Under the pieces are notes generated by a model. That model did no database searches. It saw only the letters and a list, made by a program, of their open reading frames with translations, and was not told the origin of the DNA. Positions 31,381-38,643 of a DNA stretch of 41,579 bases are shown here, piece by piece. Origin of the DNA: Candidatus Pacearchaeota archaeon (GTDB lineage: Archaea > Nanoarchaeota > Nanoarchaeia > Pacearchaeales > GW2011-AR1); NCBI GenBank assembly GCA_023228245.1, contig JALOBN010000018.1, positions 1 through 41,579 of the forward strand, written 5' to 3'. Numbering within the stretch: position 1 is the first letter of the stretch; every line of letters starts with the position of its first letter. Position numbers and translations under genes: made by a program.

Positions 31381-31803
31381 ATGAGCATGACCTTCTCATA
31401 TAGCGGGACTACCGTCACGCTGCACTCATCGCTTTACCGGAATACGAATATCCGGTCGGTGCGAGCGCAAAACAAGCTAACGGCAGAGGACGGCACTGCC
31501 TATATCTACGATCACGAGATTGAAGAGTGGTACTACGAAATCTCCATGCGCTGCCACTACGCGGAGGCTGTCGCTCTTCGTGCGTTTTTCATAGCCACTG
31601 TCAAGGGAGCGAAGATTCCGTTTACGTTCACGCCAGACTCCAACCTTGACTTAGGCGCAGGGAAAGGCAAGCCGGTCATGGCGCAGTTCTGGCAAGATGA
31701 TTTCCCTGAAATCTACGACGCGCCGGATCGGTTCCCTGTGAAATTACTCTTGCGTGCCGCAACAGTGACCTCCGGCTATCCAGAGGACGAGACTCCCTCA
31801 TGA
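31381..31803 (+). CDS. Distal tail-type protein, 140 aa
   Basis: Begins MSMTFSYSGTTVTLHSSLYR; beta-rich with a helix (YAEAVALRAFFIATVKGAKI) and ends TSGYPEDETPS. It lies between tape measure and hub, the position of distal tail (Dit-like or gpM-like) proteins. It overlaps the next start by four bases. Family not certain. Confidence 0.6.
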   Translation: MSMTFSYSGTTVTLHSSLYRNTNIRSVRAQNKLTAEDGTAYIYDHEIEEWYYEISMRCHYAEAVALRAFFIATVKGAKIPFTFTPDSNLDLGAGKGKPVMAQFWQDDFPEIYDAPDRFPVKLLLRAATVTSGYPEDETPS

Positions 31804-34070
31804 GCCGTGCGCTTTCCGCTAACGTCCTCGCGGGCATTGCGGGCGGGAGCAATCCCGTCTATCTGTTGCAGGTGGACTCGGACACGACTACCTACTATTG
31901 GGCTACGCAACCCTTTACGGATACGGAACCCGCGCCGGATCAAGTGTATGTCAGCTCGCGCCTGCTACGAAATGGCCTCGGGAAAGTCAAGACCAAGATA
32001 GATATTCGCAGCGGCGGCAATATTGCCGAGGTGAATCAATTCGAGTTTTCTCTTGTCAACGGCGATCTCTACTCGGATACAATCGCCGCGCAATACTTCG
32101 AGAATCGCCGCGTAGAGTTGCGGTTGATCTTCGCAGACCAAGATGATCCGTTCTGGAGCAACGCCGCTCCGTTATTCAATGGCTTTGTGCAGTCTGTCGC
32201 ATGGGATACAGATCGGATCGTATTCAAGTGCGAGGACGGGTGGAAGAGGTGGGCGAGAGATATTCCGCCATTGACGCTATCTCTTACGGATGAACCACTT
32301 TTACCGCAAGACAATATCGGGAAACCCTATCCTATTTTGATTGGGGATTGGAGTGAGGGATGGATTTCCGGCGGAGCGCAGGGCGGCTTAAACAAGACGG
32401 GAATTGCGAGCAACCGAGCAAGTTCTTCACGTACTTGTCATCGTGACTATTTCAAAGCATACTTACTCAAACCATTCCAAAGATCAGGCGATCAAACAAC
32501 CGAGAATCCGCGAGCCGTAACTTGCTGTCATGAAACGATGGTGGGCCCAGCAGATGATGATAAGTTACGCTATTGGTGGAACAATAACAGAAAATGTTGG
32601 CATCGAGTCAATGTTCGCATTGATACATTAAACGGAGAGGCTTTCGGAACTACGCTCGCGGGAGCAAAAACAATTGAGGTGTTTGTCTATGACCAAGAAG
32701 CTTCAGGCGATCCGCTCCCGTTCTGGAACTATATTGATTTTGTTCCCCTCAGAGACACAATTAACGAGGCAGGTTCCCCGACCTCTCCAGAAAACGCGAT
32801 TGACAATGATGACTCTACCTATGCAACTCTTGTGAGCAATGGCGATACGGTTTCTTATGAAATCTCCGGCGAATCCGGCTCTTCAGATAGAGCGGGGAAA
32901 TGGGCAGACGTTTATTATTGGGTAGATGATGTTAATGGGAATTATGCTGCGGGTGATGTAAAGATCAAAGTTGAGAAGGACGGGGAAACGGCGCTTGGCT
33001 GGAGCAATATTGCCGCCGTCGGTTCTTTGCAGAGCGTAGAGATTGGAAGCGATACATCTGGGTTTAACATTTCAAGCGGTCAATATTCTGGAATCAGAAT
33101 TAAGTTTCTACATGATGGGTCATATAATGATGAGTTTCGGTTGCGCTGTGTTTTCCTTCGCGTTGCTGAAAAGGGGGGCGACGTTCCGCGCTCTGAAATC
33201 TACGAGACCGGAATGGGCTTGATGTATGGTTCTTGGATTGATGATAACCATACGCCCAGCCCCGCGCTTGCCGAGGGCGATCTGATTAAGAACCCTGTCT
33301 ATCTCGTCGAAGCTCTTCTCTTGGGATGGACAGAAGCAACGATTTCCGATATTGATACGGCCGCTTTCGACGCAGTCGCCACACACCGCTCTTCTTGGAA
33401 AATCGCGCGTGACATTCTCGAACAGAAGGATGTCTTTGACTATATCGCCGAAATCTGCCGCGAGTTCTGTTTTGGTTTCTTCGAGCGTGCGGACGGGTTG
33501 TTCACTGTGCGGCGCATTGATCTGACGGCTGCCGCCGTAACAACCTACGGAACTGAAACGTTTCTCAAGAAGGGGCAAGACACCAGCTTCAAGGTCGGGC
33601 GGCTCGGCGTGAAGGAAGCCTACAATGATTTCATTCTGCATTACAAGGTGAATGTCGCGACCGGCGAACCGGAAAAGATGTTGTTCGTTCGCCATCCTGA
33701 TGAGGCCAGCTATGATGCAAGCTATACAAATCTGTCTGACGAGAGAGCAGATTTCTGGGATTACTGCCACGATTCATACACTAATTTCCAGCAGGTGAAT
33801 CTCTGGGAATATACGGCGGAATGGATTCGTGACGATGCAACGGCGGAGCTTTTTCTAAAATGGATTATCTGGCGGCTTACGCAACGGCGGCATGAAGTCT
33901 CGTTCGCCGCACCGCTTTCCGTGCTCGCACTTGAACTCTGCGACGAGGCGAAATTCACGCATCCCTTAATGCCCGCCGCGATGGATTCGACAACCCGTTT
34001 CCGACTTACGGAACAAACAATTGACCCGTCAACCGATACGATTGACTGCACATTCACGGAGGTCGCATGA
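31800..34070 (+). CDS. Tail hub / baseplate-type protein with inserted domain, 756 aa
   Basis: Begins MSRALSANVLAGIAGGSNPV. Residues 1-180 (VSSRLLRNGLGKVKTKIDIR ... RRVELRLIFADQD ... FNGFVQSVAWDTDRIVFKCE) and 500-756 (RSSWKIARDILEQKDVFDYI ... GFFERADGLFTVRRIDL ... FRLTEQTIDPSTD) fit a hub of the gp27/gpJ-core type. About residues 315-460, with SPENAIDNDDSTYATLVSNG, look like a discoidin (F5/8)-like sugar-binding insertion; the DNA there is AT-richer than the flanks. It probably forms the tail tip and contacts the receptor. Confidence 0.7.
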   Translation: MSRALSANVLAGIAGGSNPVYLLQVDSDTTTYYWATQPFTDTEPAPDQVYVSSRLLRNGLGKVKTKIDIRSGGNIAEVNQFEFSLVNGDLYSDTIAAQYFENRRVELRLIFADQDDPFWSNAAPLFNGFVQSVAWDTDRIVFKCEDGWKRWARDIPPLTLSLTDEPLLPQDNIGKPYPILIGDWSEGWISGGAQGGLNKTGIASNRASSSRTCHRDYFKAYLLKPFQRSGDQTTENPRAVTCCHETMVGPADDDKLRYWWNNNRKCWHRVNVRIDTLNGEAFGTTLAGAKTIEVFVYDQEASGDPLPFWNYIDFVPLRDTINEAGSPTSPENAIDNDDSTYATLVSNGDTVSYEISGESGSSDRAGKWADVYYWVDDVNGNYAAGDVKIKVEKDGETALGWSNIAAVGSLQSVEIGSDTSGFNISSGQYSGIRIKFLHDGSYNDEFRLRCVFLRVAEKGGDVPRSEIYETGMGLMYGSWIDDNHTPSPALAEGDLIKNPVYLVEALLLGWTEATISDIDTAAFDAVATHRSSWKIARDILEQKDVFDYIAEICREFCFGFFERADGLFTVRRIDLTAAAVTTYGTETFLKKGQDTSFKVGRLGVKEAYNDFILHYKVNVATGEPEKMLFVRHPDEASYDASYTNLSDERADFWDYCHDSYTNFQQVNLWEYTAEWIRDDATAELFLKWIIWRLTQRRHEVSFAAPLSVLALELCDEAKFTHPLMPAAMDSTTRFRLTEQTIDPSTDTIDCTFTEVA

Positions 34071-34459
34071 ACGGCACCGAAGGACAACTGTTTTTCTGGA
34101 TTCTTAACGCGCTCTGGCTCGTTGTGGTTATTTTCGCCGGGAATCTTTTGCGGGGAATCAATGGGAAGCTCAAAGAGCAGGGTTTATTCCTTGTTAAATT
34201 GCAGGACAAGATCATAGATATTTCTAAGGATGTTGCTTGCTTAGAAACAACTATGCGAGAACGAACGGATGATATTCGACACATGCAAACTGAAATTATT
34301 TCACTTCGCCAAGAGGTTGCGGCGATTCGCGCGGAACATGACAAGGCAATTGCTGCGATCCAATCAAAACAGGATAGCGTGGAAAAACGTTTAGAGCGTA
34401 TCGAGTCGAAAATTGACGATCTTCATGCGACCGTGAAACATAATGGTCATAACGGATAG
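34067..34459 (+). CDS. Membrane-anchored coiled-coil protein, 130 aa
   Basis: Begins MNGTEGQLFFWILNALWLVV, then VIFAGNLL: one membrane span at about residues 8-28. The remainder is a long heptad coiled coil (ACLETTMRERTDDIRHMQTE ... KQDSVEKRLERIESKIDDL). An N-terminal anchor plus long coiled coil is the build of an inner-membrane spanin or a holin regulator. Its place right after the tail genes supports a lysis role. Confidence 0.65.
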   Translation: MNGTEGQLFFWILNALWLVVVIFAGNLLRGINGKLKEQGLFLVKLQDKIIDISKDVACLETTMRERTDDIRHMQTEIISLRQEVAAIRAEHDKAIAAIQSKQDSVEKRLERIESKIDDLHATVKHNGHNG

Positions 34460-34469
34460 GAGGTGATCC

Positions 34470-34691
34470 ATGCTGAAGAAACTCTGGCAATCCATAGACG
34501 GAAAAAAACTCTGGAGCGCGGTCAGCATTGCGCTCGGTTACGGAATCGGCGTGGCGCGGGCGCGTTGGCCGTCGCTGCCGTGGGATGAAGTGATTATCCC
34601 AATGCTTCTCACACTCGGCGTGGTCGGTGCTGGGCACAAGGTTGTAAAAGGACGTAAACCGGAAAGGAAAAATCCCTATGTCGAAAATTGA
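34470..34691 (+). CDS. Holin-like small membrane protein, 73 aa
   Basis: ATG 34470 is preceded by AGGAGGTGATC (34458-34468), which matches 11 bases of the 16S rRNA 3' tail complement, the strongest ribosome site in the genome. The protein begins MLKKLWQSIDGKKLWSAVSI; hydrophobic segments at about 15-30 and 40-57 (VIIPMLLTLGVVGAGHKVV) and a basic tail (KGRKPERKNP) fit small phage holins. It overlaps the next gene by 14 bases. Confidence 0.6.
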   Translation: MLKKLWQSIDGKKLWSAVSIALGYGIGVARARWPSLPWDEVIIPMLLTLGVVGAGHKVVKGRKPERKNPYVEN

Positions 34692-35067
34692 TCTATCTCC
34701 GCTGCTGCCCAAAATAGACGAGGCAGTCACGGCAATCATTACTCCGCCATTTCAACTCGGCGAGGTGTTCACGCTGATTGATACGTGCGGGAAACTCGTC
34801 ATCGAGTTACTACCGCTCGCCACAAAAGACGAGTACGAGGAGGCTCTGCTGTATTGCTGGGGATATGCAGACGGCAAGTATCACCTCGTGGACAAAATGG
34901 ACGAGGCGGTTGATTTCCGCGAACTCATGAAGAAGATTCTCGGCTCAATTATTGGGATTCCTGTTGGTGTGCTGGCCGAGGTTTATGATTCGCGGATTTT
35001 TCGTGGGATCGTTGAGCGCGGAGCCGTGCCCAAACTCGCCTCTATCCTCGCCGATAACGTCGGCTGA
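34678..35067 (+). CDS. Hypothetical protein at the end of the late operon, 129 aa
   Basis: Begins MSKIDLSPLLPKIDEAVTAI; helical with two amphipathic hydrophobic parts (FTLIDTCGKLVIELLPLATK; ILGSIIGIPVGVLAEVYDS). It has no catalytic motif for lysis. It may cooperate with the holin-like gene it overlaps. A GC hairpin follows it. Confidence 0.55.
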   Translation: MSKIDLSPLLPKIDEAVTAIITPPFQLGEVFTLIDTCGKLVIELLPLATKDEYEEALLYCWGYADGKYHLVDKMDEAVDFRELMKKILGSIIGIPVGVLAEVYDSRIFRGIVERGAVPKLASILADNVG

Positions 35068-35129
35068 CCCGCCCCACGCTGCCCTGTTGCCACTGGCCGA
35101 CGTCTCCCGGCCAAACCGTCTCCCCCAAT

Positions 35130-35155
35130 CCGCCGGGCGTGTGGCCGTCCGGCGG
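35130..35155 (+). terminator. Terminator-like hairpin at the end of the late operon
   Basis: CCGCCGG (35130-35136), 12-base loop, CCGGCGG (35149-35155), followed by TATCTATTTG. A second small hairpin lies at 35095-35112. No full T-run, so termination may be partial; position just before the promoter at 35163 supports a boundary. Confidence 0.5.
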
Positions 35156-35162
35156 TATCTAT

Positions 35163-35191
35163 TTGACTTTCGGGTGGTCTCGGATTATCTT
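35163..35191 (+). promoter_or_regulatory. Promoter with near-leaderless start
   Basis: TTGACT (35163-35168), 17-base spacer, TATCTT (35186-35191). ATG 35198 follows the -10 box by six bases, so the predicted +1 is the start codon. It resembles the capsid promoter in this geometry. Confidence 0.65.
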
Positions 35192-35197
35192 AGAGAC

Positions 35198-35392
35198 ATG
35201 GCAGAGGAAGAGAAGAAGCCTGCCCCGTCTGGCCCTCGGATCACTTTTCCGGTCGGCCCCGCGCTGGCAATGAGGCTATATCAAGAGGGTATGTCGGTCA
35301 AGGGGATTGCGGCGCAACTGAAGCGCGACCCGCGAGAAATCGAGAATTGGCTTGCGCATTTCGACGGAGCGGGGCAAACGGAGTGCGGGTAG
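35198..35392 (+). CDS. Small helix-turn-helix protein, 64 aa
   Basis: Begins MAEEEKKPAPSGPRITFPVG; then ALAMRLYQEGMSVKGIAAQL and KRDPREIENWL, a simple helix-turn-helix of the YxxGxSxKxIAxxL type. It is the first gene after a strong promoter and the start codon coincides with the predicted transcription start. Likely a regulator of early transcription, perhaps acting on its own leader. It has no ribosome site, which fits leaderless translation. Confidence 0.6.
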   Translation: MAEEEKKPAPSGPRITFPVGPALAMRLYQEGMSVKGIAAQLKRDPREIENWLAHFDGAGQTECG

Positions 35393-35419
35393 TAGATTGA
35401 TATGTCCGGGGCGGGTCGT

Positions 35420-35456
35420 GGCTTGTGGGGCATGGAAACAAGCCCTTCTTGTTTTT
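35420..35456 (+). terminator. Intrinsic terminator overlapping an alternative hairpin (possible attenuator)
   Basis: Terminator: AAACAAG (35436-35442), 5-base loop, CTTGTTT (35448-35454), T-run 35452-35456. Overlapping alternative: GGCTTGT (35420-35426) pairs with ACAAGCC (35438-35444). The two cannot form together, the layout of an attenuator. The rest of 35393-35600 holds no gene; it carries the next promoter. Confidence 0.6.
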
Positions 35457-35562
35457 ACTGGACTTCGCTAAATCGGGGCAAATGACTGGTCTGGGAAGCT
35501 GGGATATTCGCTTGTTTATGTTAAGATAATCTATGCGCTTATGAAAATAGTAAAGAAAAGCC

Positions 35563-35591
35563 TTGCATTGTTTAATTCCAGTTTGTATATT
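35563..35591 (+). promoter_or_regulatory. Promoter for the second early gene block
   Basis: TTGCAT (35563-35568), 17-base spacer, TATATT (35586-35591). ATG 35601 lies nine bases after the -10 box, so the leader would be about three bases, again nearly leaderless. The surrounding 100 bases are AT-rich. Confidence 0.65.
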
Positions 35592-35600
35592 TAAGCCACG

Positions 35601-35795
35601 ATGAACGACAACTCACACACTAAGCTCCTATCTGCAAAGGACGTTAGATTGCGTCTGGGGATCGGATGCAGGATGTTCCAAGAATTGCTTGACCGAGGCA
35701 TTCTTGTTCCCGTATTCCCCGGCCAGAAGCGGGTCAAGAAGATGTTTGTTGAGTCCGATCTCACGCAAGTCATCGAAAGGCTGCGGGGAAAATGA
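35601..35795 (+). CDS. Excisionase/AlpA-type helix-turn-helix protein, 64 aa
   Basis: Begins MNDNSHTKLLSAKDVRLRLG and continues IGCRMFQELLDRGILVPVFP then KKMFVESDLTQVIERL. The LLSAKDVxxxLGhxxxxhxxLhxxGhLxP...hxxSDL order is the helix-turn-helix_17/MerR-like fold of small excisionase-type regulators. No integrase is present, so it more probably regulates transcription. It has a near-leaderless start. Confidence 0.7.
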   Translation: MNDNSHTKLLSAKDVRLRLGIGCRMFQELLDRGILVPVFPGQKRVKKMFVESDLTQVIERLRGK

Positions 35796-36661
35796 CCGCG
35801 CTCCTGCCAACACGCAAGAAACCCAACGGAGAATCAATGCTTCCTGACGGTGAAAAAGCTCTCGTTATCAGAACGTGCAATCAAGACGGCACGTCTCATA
35901 ACGGTTTTGTCTGGCCGAAGAGCGGATATGTCGAGTGCCCCGACTGGAATACCGAGCCGCGATGTGGTAATGGTCTCCACGGTTTGCTCTGGGGTAAGGG
36001 CAATTGGTCGTTGCTTGACCGTGATAATCCCCTCTGGCAAATTTGCGAAGTGCTGTTGTCTGAGGTTGTTTGGATTGATGGCGACAAGGTAAAGTTCCCG
36101 CGTTGCAACATTCTCTACACGGGCAACATGGCCGTCGCCATTACGATGATCCTCTGTAATGAAGAAGCGATGAGGGAAACGGATCAAACCAGTTCCGGCG
36201 ATTCCTCGAAGGCGGCCAGTTCCGGCGATTCCTCGAAGGCGGCCAGTTCCGGCAATTACTCGACGGCGGCCAGTTCCGGCAATTCCTCGACGGCGGCCAG
36301 TTCCGGCGATTCCTCGAAGGCGGCCAGTTCCGGCAATTCCTCGACGGCGGCCAGTTCCGGCGATTCCTCGAAGGCGGCCAGTTCCGGCAATTACTCGACG
36401 GCGGCCAGTTCCGGCAATTCCTCGACGGCGGCCAGTTCCGGCAATTCCTCGACGGCGAATGCTACAGGGATAAATACAATTGCAATGGCTGCCGGGAGAC
36501 ATTGCATTGTCTCTGCTGGCGAAAGTGGTTGTTTTGCAACTCTATGGTGGGACGGACAACGCAACCGAGTCGCCGTCGGCTATGTTGGCGAGGATGGGAT
36601 TGAGGCGGGTGTTTCATACCGCCTTGATGACAAGGGTACTTTCGTGAAGGTGGACAAGTGA
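35792..36661 (+). CDS. Protein with ten 9-residue tandem repeats, 289 aa
   Basis: N-terminal part, residues 1-130: HNGFVWPKSGYVECPDWNTE, then CGNGLHGLLWGKGNWSLLD and VKFPRCNILYTGNMAV, a domain often found in phage/gut proteins with an N/G-L-H-G motif. Residues 133-222 are ten repeats ASSG-(D/N)-(S/Y)-S-(K/T)-A. The C terminus continues the same rhythm (NATGINTIAMAAGRHCIVSA), then TLWWDGQRNRVAVGY, suggesting a beta-helix capped at both ends. D always pairs with K and N with T in the repeats. Likely a surface or binding scaffold; role unknown. Confidence 0.7.
   Translation: MTALLPTRKKPNGESMLPDGEKALVIRTCNQDGTSHNGFVWPKSGYVECPDWNTEPRCGNGLHGLLWGKGNWSLLDRDNPLWQICEVLLSEVVWIDGDKVKFPRCNILYTGNMAVAITMILCNEEAMRETDQTSSGDSSKAASSGDSSKAASSGNYSTAASSGNSSTAASSGDSSKAASSGNSSTAASSGDSSKAASSGNYSTAASSGNSSTAASSGNSSTANATGINTIAMAAGRHCIVSAGESGCFATLWWDGQRNRVAVGYVGEDGIEAGVSYRLDDKGTFVKVDK
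36188..36457 (+). repeat. Ten-copy 27-bp in-frame tandem repeat
   Basis: Exactly ten 27-base units. Written by residues 5, 6 and 8, the order is DSK DSK NYT NST DSK NST DSK NYT NST NST. Outside three diagnostic positions the copies are almost identical, and the block DSK-NYT-NST occurs twice, so units have been moved as blocks by unequal exchange. Confidence 0.95.
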
Positions 36662-36885
36662 TGTCGCTTTTGCCAACCCGCGAGGCTGCGAAAGCCCTCG
36701 GCGAATCCCGTCAGTGGGTACGGGATCACCGGACGCTCTTTGATTGCCGCCCGCTTCCGGGTCGTGGGCGTTACGGTCAGGAGTTGCGGTTCACGGCGGC
36801 GAGCATTGCTGAGTATGTCCGTTCTCGGCGCGAGCCGGAGACGGTCGGGGAGATCATTCAGCAGGTCAAGCGCGAGAGCGCGTGA
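36661..36885 (+). CDS. Small DNA-binding helix-turn-helix protein, 74 aa
   Basis: Starts on TGATG overlap with the previous stop. Begins MSLLPTREAAKALGESRQWV, RDHRTLFDCRPLPGRGRYGQ, LRFTAASIAEYVRSRR: the TREAAxxLGxSxxxVxxH...F.xxSIxxYh fold of excisionase-like DNA-binding proteins. Related in type to the gene at 35601. Its final codons lie in an 18-bp repeat that recurs after the next gene. Confidence 0.7.
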   Translation: MSLLPTREAAKALGESRQWVRDHRTLFDCRPLPGRGRYGQELRFTAASIAEYVRSRREPETVGEIIQQVKRESA

Positions 36886-36887
36886 GG
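36870..36887 (+). repeat. 18-bp direct repeat, left copy
   Basis: GCGCGAGAGCGCGTGAGG, identical to 37320-37337, exactly 450 bases apart, flanking a single membrane-protein gene. Contains a GCGCGAGAGCGCG partial palindrome. Confidence 0.9.
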
Positions 36888-36888
36888 A

Positions 36889-37317
36889 ATGATGAGATTT
36901 ACCCTTATGGCAATGCTGGCTGCTCGTCTTCCGCTTTTCTTTGCAATGCTTTTCGCCTTCGTTACCATGAAATCATTGGTTTGGCCGTTTGTTCTTGTTG
37001 CTCCTTTATCAATATTCTTTCTTGTCTTTTCAGTTCTTGACGCACGTAGTAGAATCCACGAATATATAAGATTGGTTCATCTTTTCCGAAACGGGAAAAC
37101 GCTTCTCGCTGTTGCGCGCAGCAGGAAATCTATGTGTCAAAGACATGCTTGTTTGTCTGCTGCTGCTGTAGTTGGCAAGAAAAATGAAGTATTAGCGGAA
37201 TTCCAACGCTGGGGATACCGATGGTATCATTTTCTTCCCGACGGATTTACAGTGAAGACATTTTTCACTGGGAGATTCTGGAATACGTTTTGGGTTAAGG
37301 CACACTCGGCACGTTAA
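36889..37317 (+). CDS. Two-span membrane protein, 142 aa, likely acquired gene
   Basis: Starts MMRFTLMAMLAARLPLFFAM, with spans at about 9-27 and 31-52 (VWPFVLVAPLSIFFLVFSVL). A basic soluble part follows (LFRNGKTLLAVARSRKSMC) ending FWVKAHSAR. The DNA is clearly more AT-rich than its neighbours, and the gene is bracketed by 18-bp direct repeats, so it looks like an inserted accessory gene. Early membrane proteins often block other phages; not shown here. Confidence 0.6.
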   Translation: MMRFTLMAMLAARLPLFFAMLFAFVTMKSLVWPFVLVAPLSIFFLVFSVLDARSRIHEYIRLVHLFRNGKTLLAVARSRKSMCQRHACLSAAAVVGKKNEVLAEFQRWGYRWYHFLPDGFTVKTFFTGRFWNTFWVKAHSAR

Positions 37318-37319
37318 TA

Positions 37320-37337
37320 GCGCGAGAGCGCGTGAGG
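37320..37337 (+). repeat. 18-bp direct repeat, right copy
   Basis: Same 18 bases as 36870-36887. In the left copy it encodes the end of the HTH protein (RESA stop); here it is non-coding, before the ribosome site of the gene at 37352. Confidence 0.9.
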
Positions 37338-37351
37338 GTAGGAGGAGATCA

Positions 37352-37591
37352 ATGACATTGACAGGTGAAGAGCGTAGCCTTTTGAAAAAACTATGCACAT
37401 CAAGCGTCAGAGTGCTTGAGGGCGAGATTCCATTGCAAGAGGCTGATTTCCCATCATACTCCGTAACGTCCGACGAGTGGAACGCTGGTTATGATATGGT
37501 TTCGATTGGGGCAATTAGTGTGGGATCGTCAACCATGCGAATAACCACAATTGGGTTGTTGATTGCACGACATTTGGGAATTATCGAATAG
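37352..37591 (+). CDS. Hypothetical protein, 79 aa
   Basis: ATG 37352 has GTAGGAGGAGATCA upstream. Begins MTLTGEERSLLKKLCTSSVR; ends TTIGLLIARHLGIIE. Mixed alpha-beta with a hydrophobic C-terminal helix. No family recognised. Confidence 0.6.
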   Translation: MTLTGEERSLLKKLCTSSVRVLEGEIPLQEADFPSYSVTSDEWNAGYDMVSIGAISVGSSTMRITTIGLLIARHLGIIE

Positions 37592-37599
37592 GTGTAATC

Positions 37600-37806
37600 A
37601 TGGCCTTCGCATCCTGTCCTACCGATCCGCAGTACGCGGAAGAGCCGATGTACGAGAAGTGCCCAGCGTGTGCGGGGATCGCATTAGGAGATGATGAGCT
37701 TTGCTTGCGTTGTGGCGGTCTGGGCGAGGTGATCGTGGACGCGGCCACGCTCGCGGAGCGGGAAGGATTGGATGAAGCAGACCGAGCGTGGTCGGAAAGA
37801 CAATAG
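37600..37806 (+). CDS. DnaJ-type zinc-ribbon protein, 68 aa
   Basis: YEKCPACAGIALGDDELCLR then CGGLGEV: C-x2-C-x-G ... C-x2-C-G-G-x-G, the CxxCxGxG-like zinc centre of DnaJ-type domains, in a 68-aa protein ending DEADRAWSERQ. A similar pattern occurs at 38191. Possibly binds unfolded or host proteins, or simply an adaptor. Confidence 0.65.
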   Translation: MAFASCPTDPQYAEEPMYEKCPACAGIALGDDELCLRCGGLGEVIVDAATLAEREGLDEADRAWSERQ

Positions 37807-37814
37807 GAGGAGAC

Positions 37815-38186
37815 ATGAAACTCGAATCCGTACACGGCGGCTCGCTACGCGAGCGGGTCAAGCGACACGCGGCACTCGTCAATGAGTTGCGTTGTGCGTA
37901 TCTCTCCGAGCGGCGGCGGCGGTCAGACGAGCAGCTCGTTCCGCACTCGGTTTCGTGCGCGTTGCTGAACGCGGCCAACATGCTGGAGTCGGCGTGGTCA
38001 ACTCTCAACCGGCTCGAAATGGAAATCGAGGACGCGGAGAAGAAGGCCGACTGTGAGAGCATTGAAGATGAAACTCGCCAACGCAAAGAGGTTGAAAGGC
38101 TCATGGCGATAGGGAGATCGTGTGGTATCGAGCCGAACGGGGGAGCGGAACCAGCGCAGCATGAGGCCGAAAATGTTGGAAGGTAA
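37815..38186 (+). CDS. Helical hypothetical protein, 123 aa
   Basis: ATG 37815 has ATAGGAGGAGAC upstream, preferred over 37788. Begins MKLESVHGGSLRERVKRHAA; long helices with Arg-rich (LSERRRRSDEQ) and Glu-rich (LNRLEMEIEDAEKKADCE) faces. The C terminus is disordered. No family recognised. Confidence 0.6.
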   Translation: MKLESVHGGSLRERVKRHAALVNELRCAYLSERRRRSDEQLVPHSVSCALLNAANMLESAWSTLNRLEMEIEDAEKKADCESIEDETRQRKEVERLMAIGRSCGIEPNGGAEPAQHEAENVGR

Positions 38187-38190
38187 GAAC

Positions 38191-38484
38191 GTGCTGGACT
38201 GCCCGGCCTGCGTAGGGCACTCCGTTATTGGAACCTCATTGATCCGAACATCCCCCACACCGGACTGTCCTATTTGTGGCGGGAGCGGGCAGGTGATTGA
38301 GCAATATATCGCAGTGCAATCAAGCATAGTCGGCTCTATCTGGATCACTGCCAGCCCAACTCTTGAATGGTTGCGGGGACAAAGAAACACGCTATGCAAA
38401 CAGTGGGTTCGCATTCTTTTGCCCGCAACAATGGCGATGGATGAGGTCGAGACGATTTCCCCGCCGACGGAGGAGGTCAGGTGA
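38191..38484 (+). CDS. Zinc-ribbon protein, 97 aa
   Basis: GTG 38191 follows GGAAGG by seven bases and lies just after the previous stop; in-frame ATGs at 38161 and 38173 are alternatives. VLDCPACVGHSVIG ... DCPICGGSGQVI gives C-x2-C ... C-x2-C-G-G-x-G, like 37600. The remainder is helical (ASPTLEWLRGQRNTLCKQWV). Confidence 0.55.
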   Translation: MLDCPACVGHSVIGTSLIRTSPTPDCPICGGSGQVIEQYIAVQSSIVGSIWITASPTLEWLRGQRNTLCKQWVRILLPATMAMDEVETISPPTEEVR

Positions 38485-38642
38485 AACTCTCCTTCGTTCT
38501 TTTGGAGCTTGGGACTGCTGCAATTTGCCTGTGCGTAAGCATATTTGCTATTACGCAAGGCAATTGGTTTTTCGCATGTATTTTTGCTGTCCCAACAATT
38601 ATCGCAGTGATTCTCGGTGTTGATATTATAAGGAGCAACTGA
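38481..38642 (+). CDS. Two-span membrane peptide, 53 aa
   Basis: GTG 38481 overlaps the previous stop. Begins VKLSFVLLELGTAAICLCVS (V read as Met); spans at about 4-24 and 31-47 (CIFAVPTIIAVILGVDI) separated by QGNWFFA. Ends at TGA just before the next ribosome site, AAGGAGC partly inside its coding end. It may be a small envelope-acting early protein. Confidence 0.6.
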   Translation: MKLSFVLLELGTAAICLCVSIFAITQGNWFFACIFAVPTIIAVILGVDIIRSN

Positions 38643-38643
38643 C

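Noticed and set aside
33120..33770. 216-aa minus-strand ORF
   Set aside because: Opposite the tail hub gene; Cys/His scattered and no operon context.
36188..36457. CRISPR array
   Set aside because: Units are contiguous 27-mers without spacers, in frame inside a gene.
35834..36502. 222-aa minus-strand ORF with GIAGTGRRR repeats
   Set aside because: It is the complement of the 27-bp tandem repeat; the + strand frame is supported by neighbours and ribosome site.
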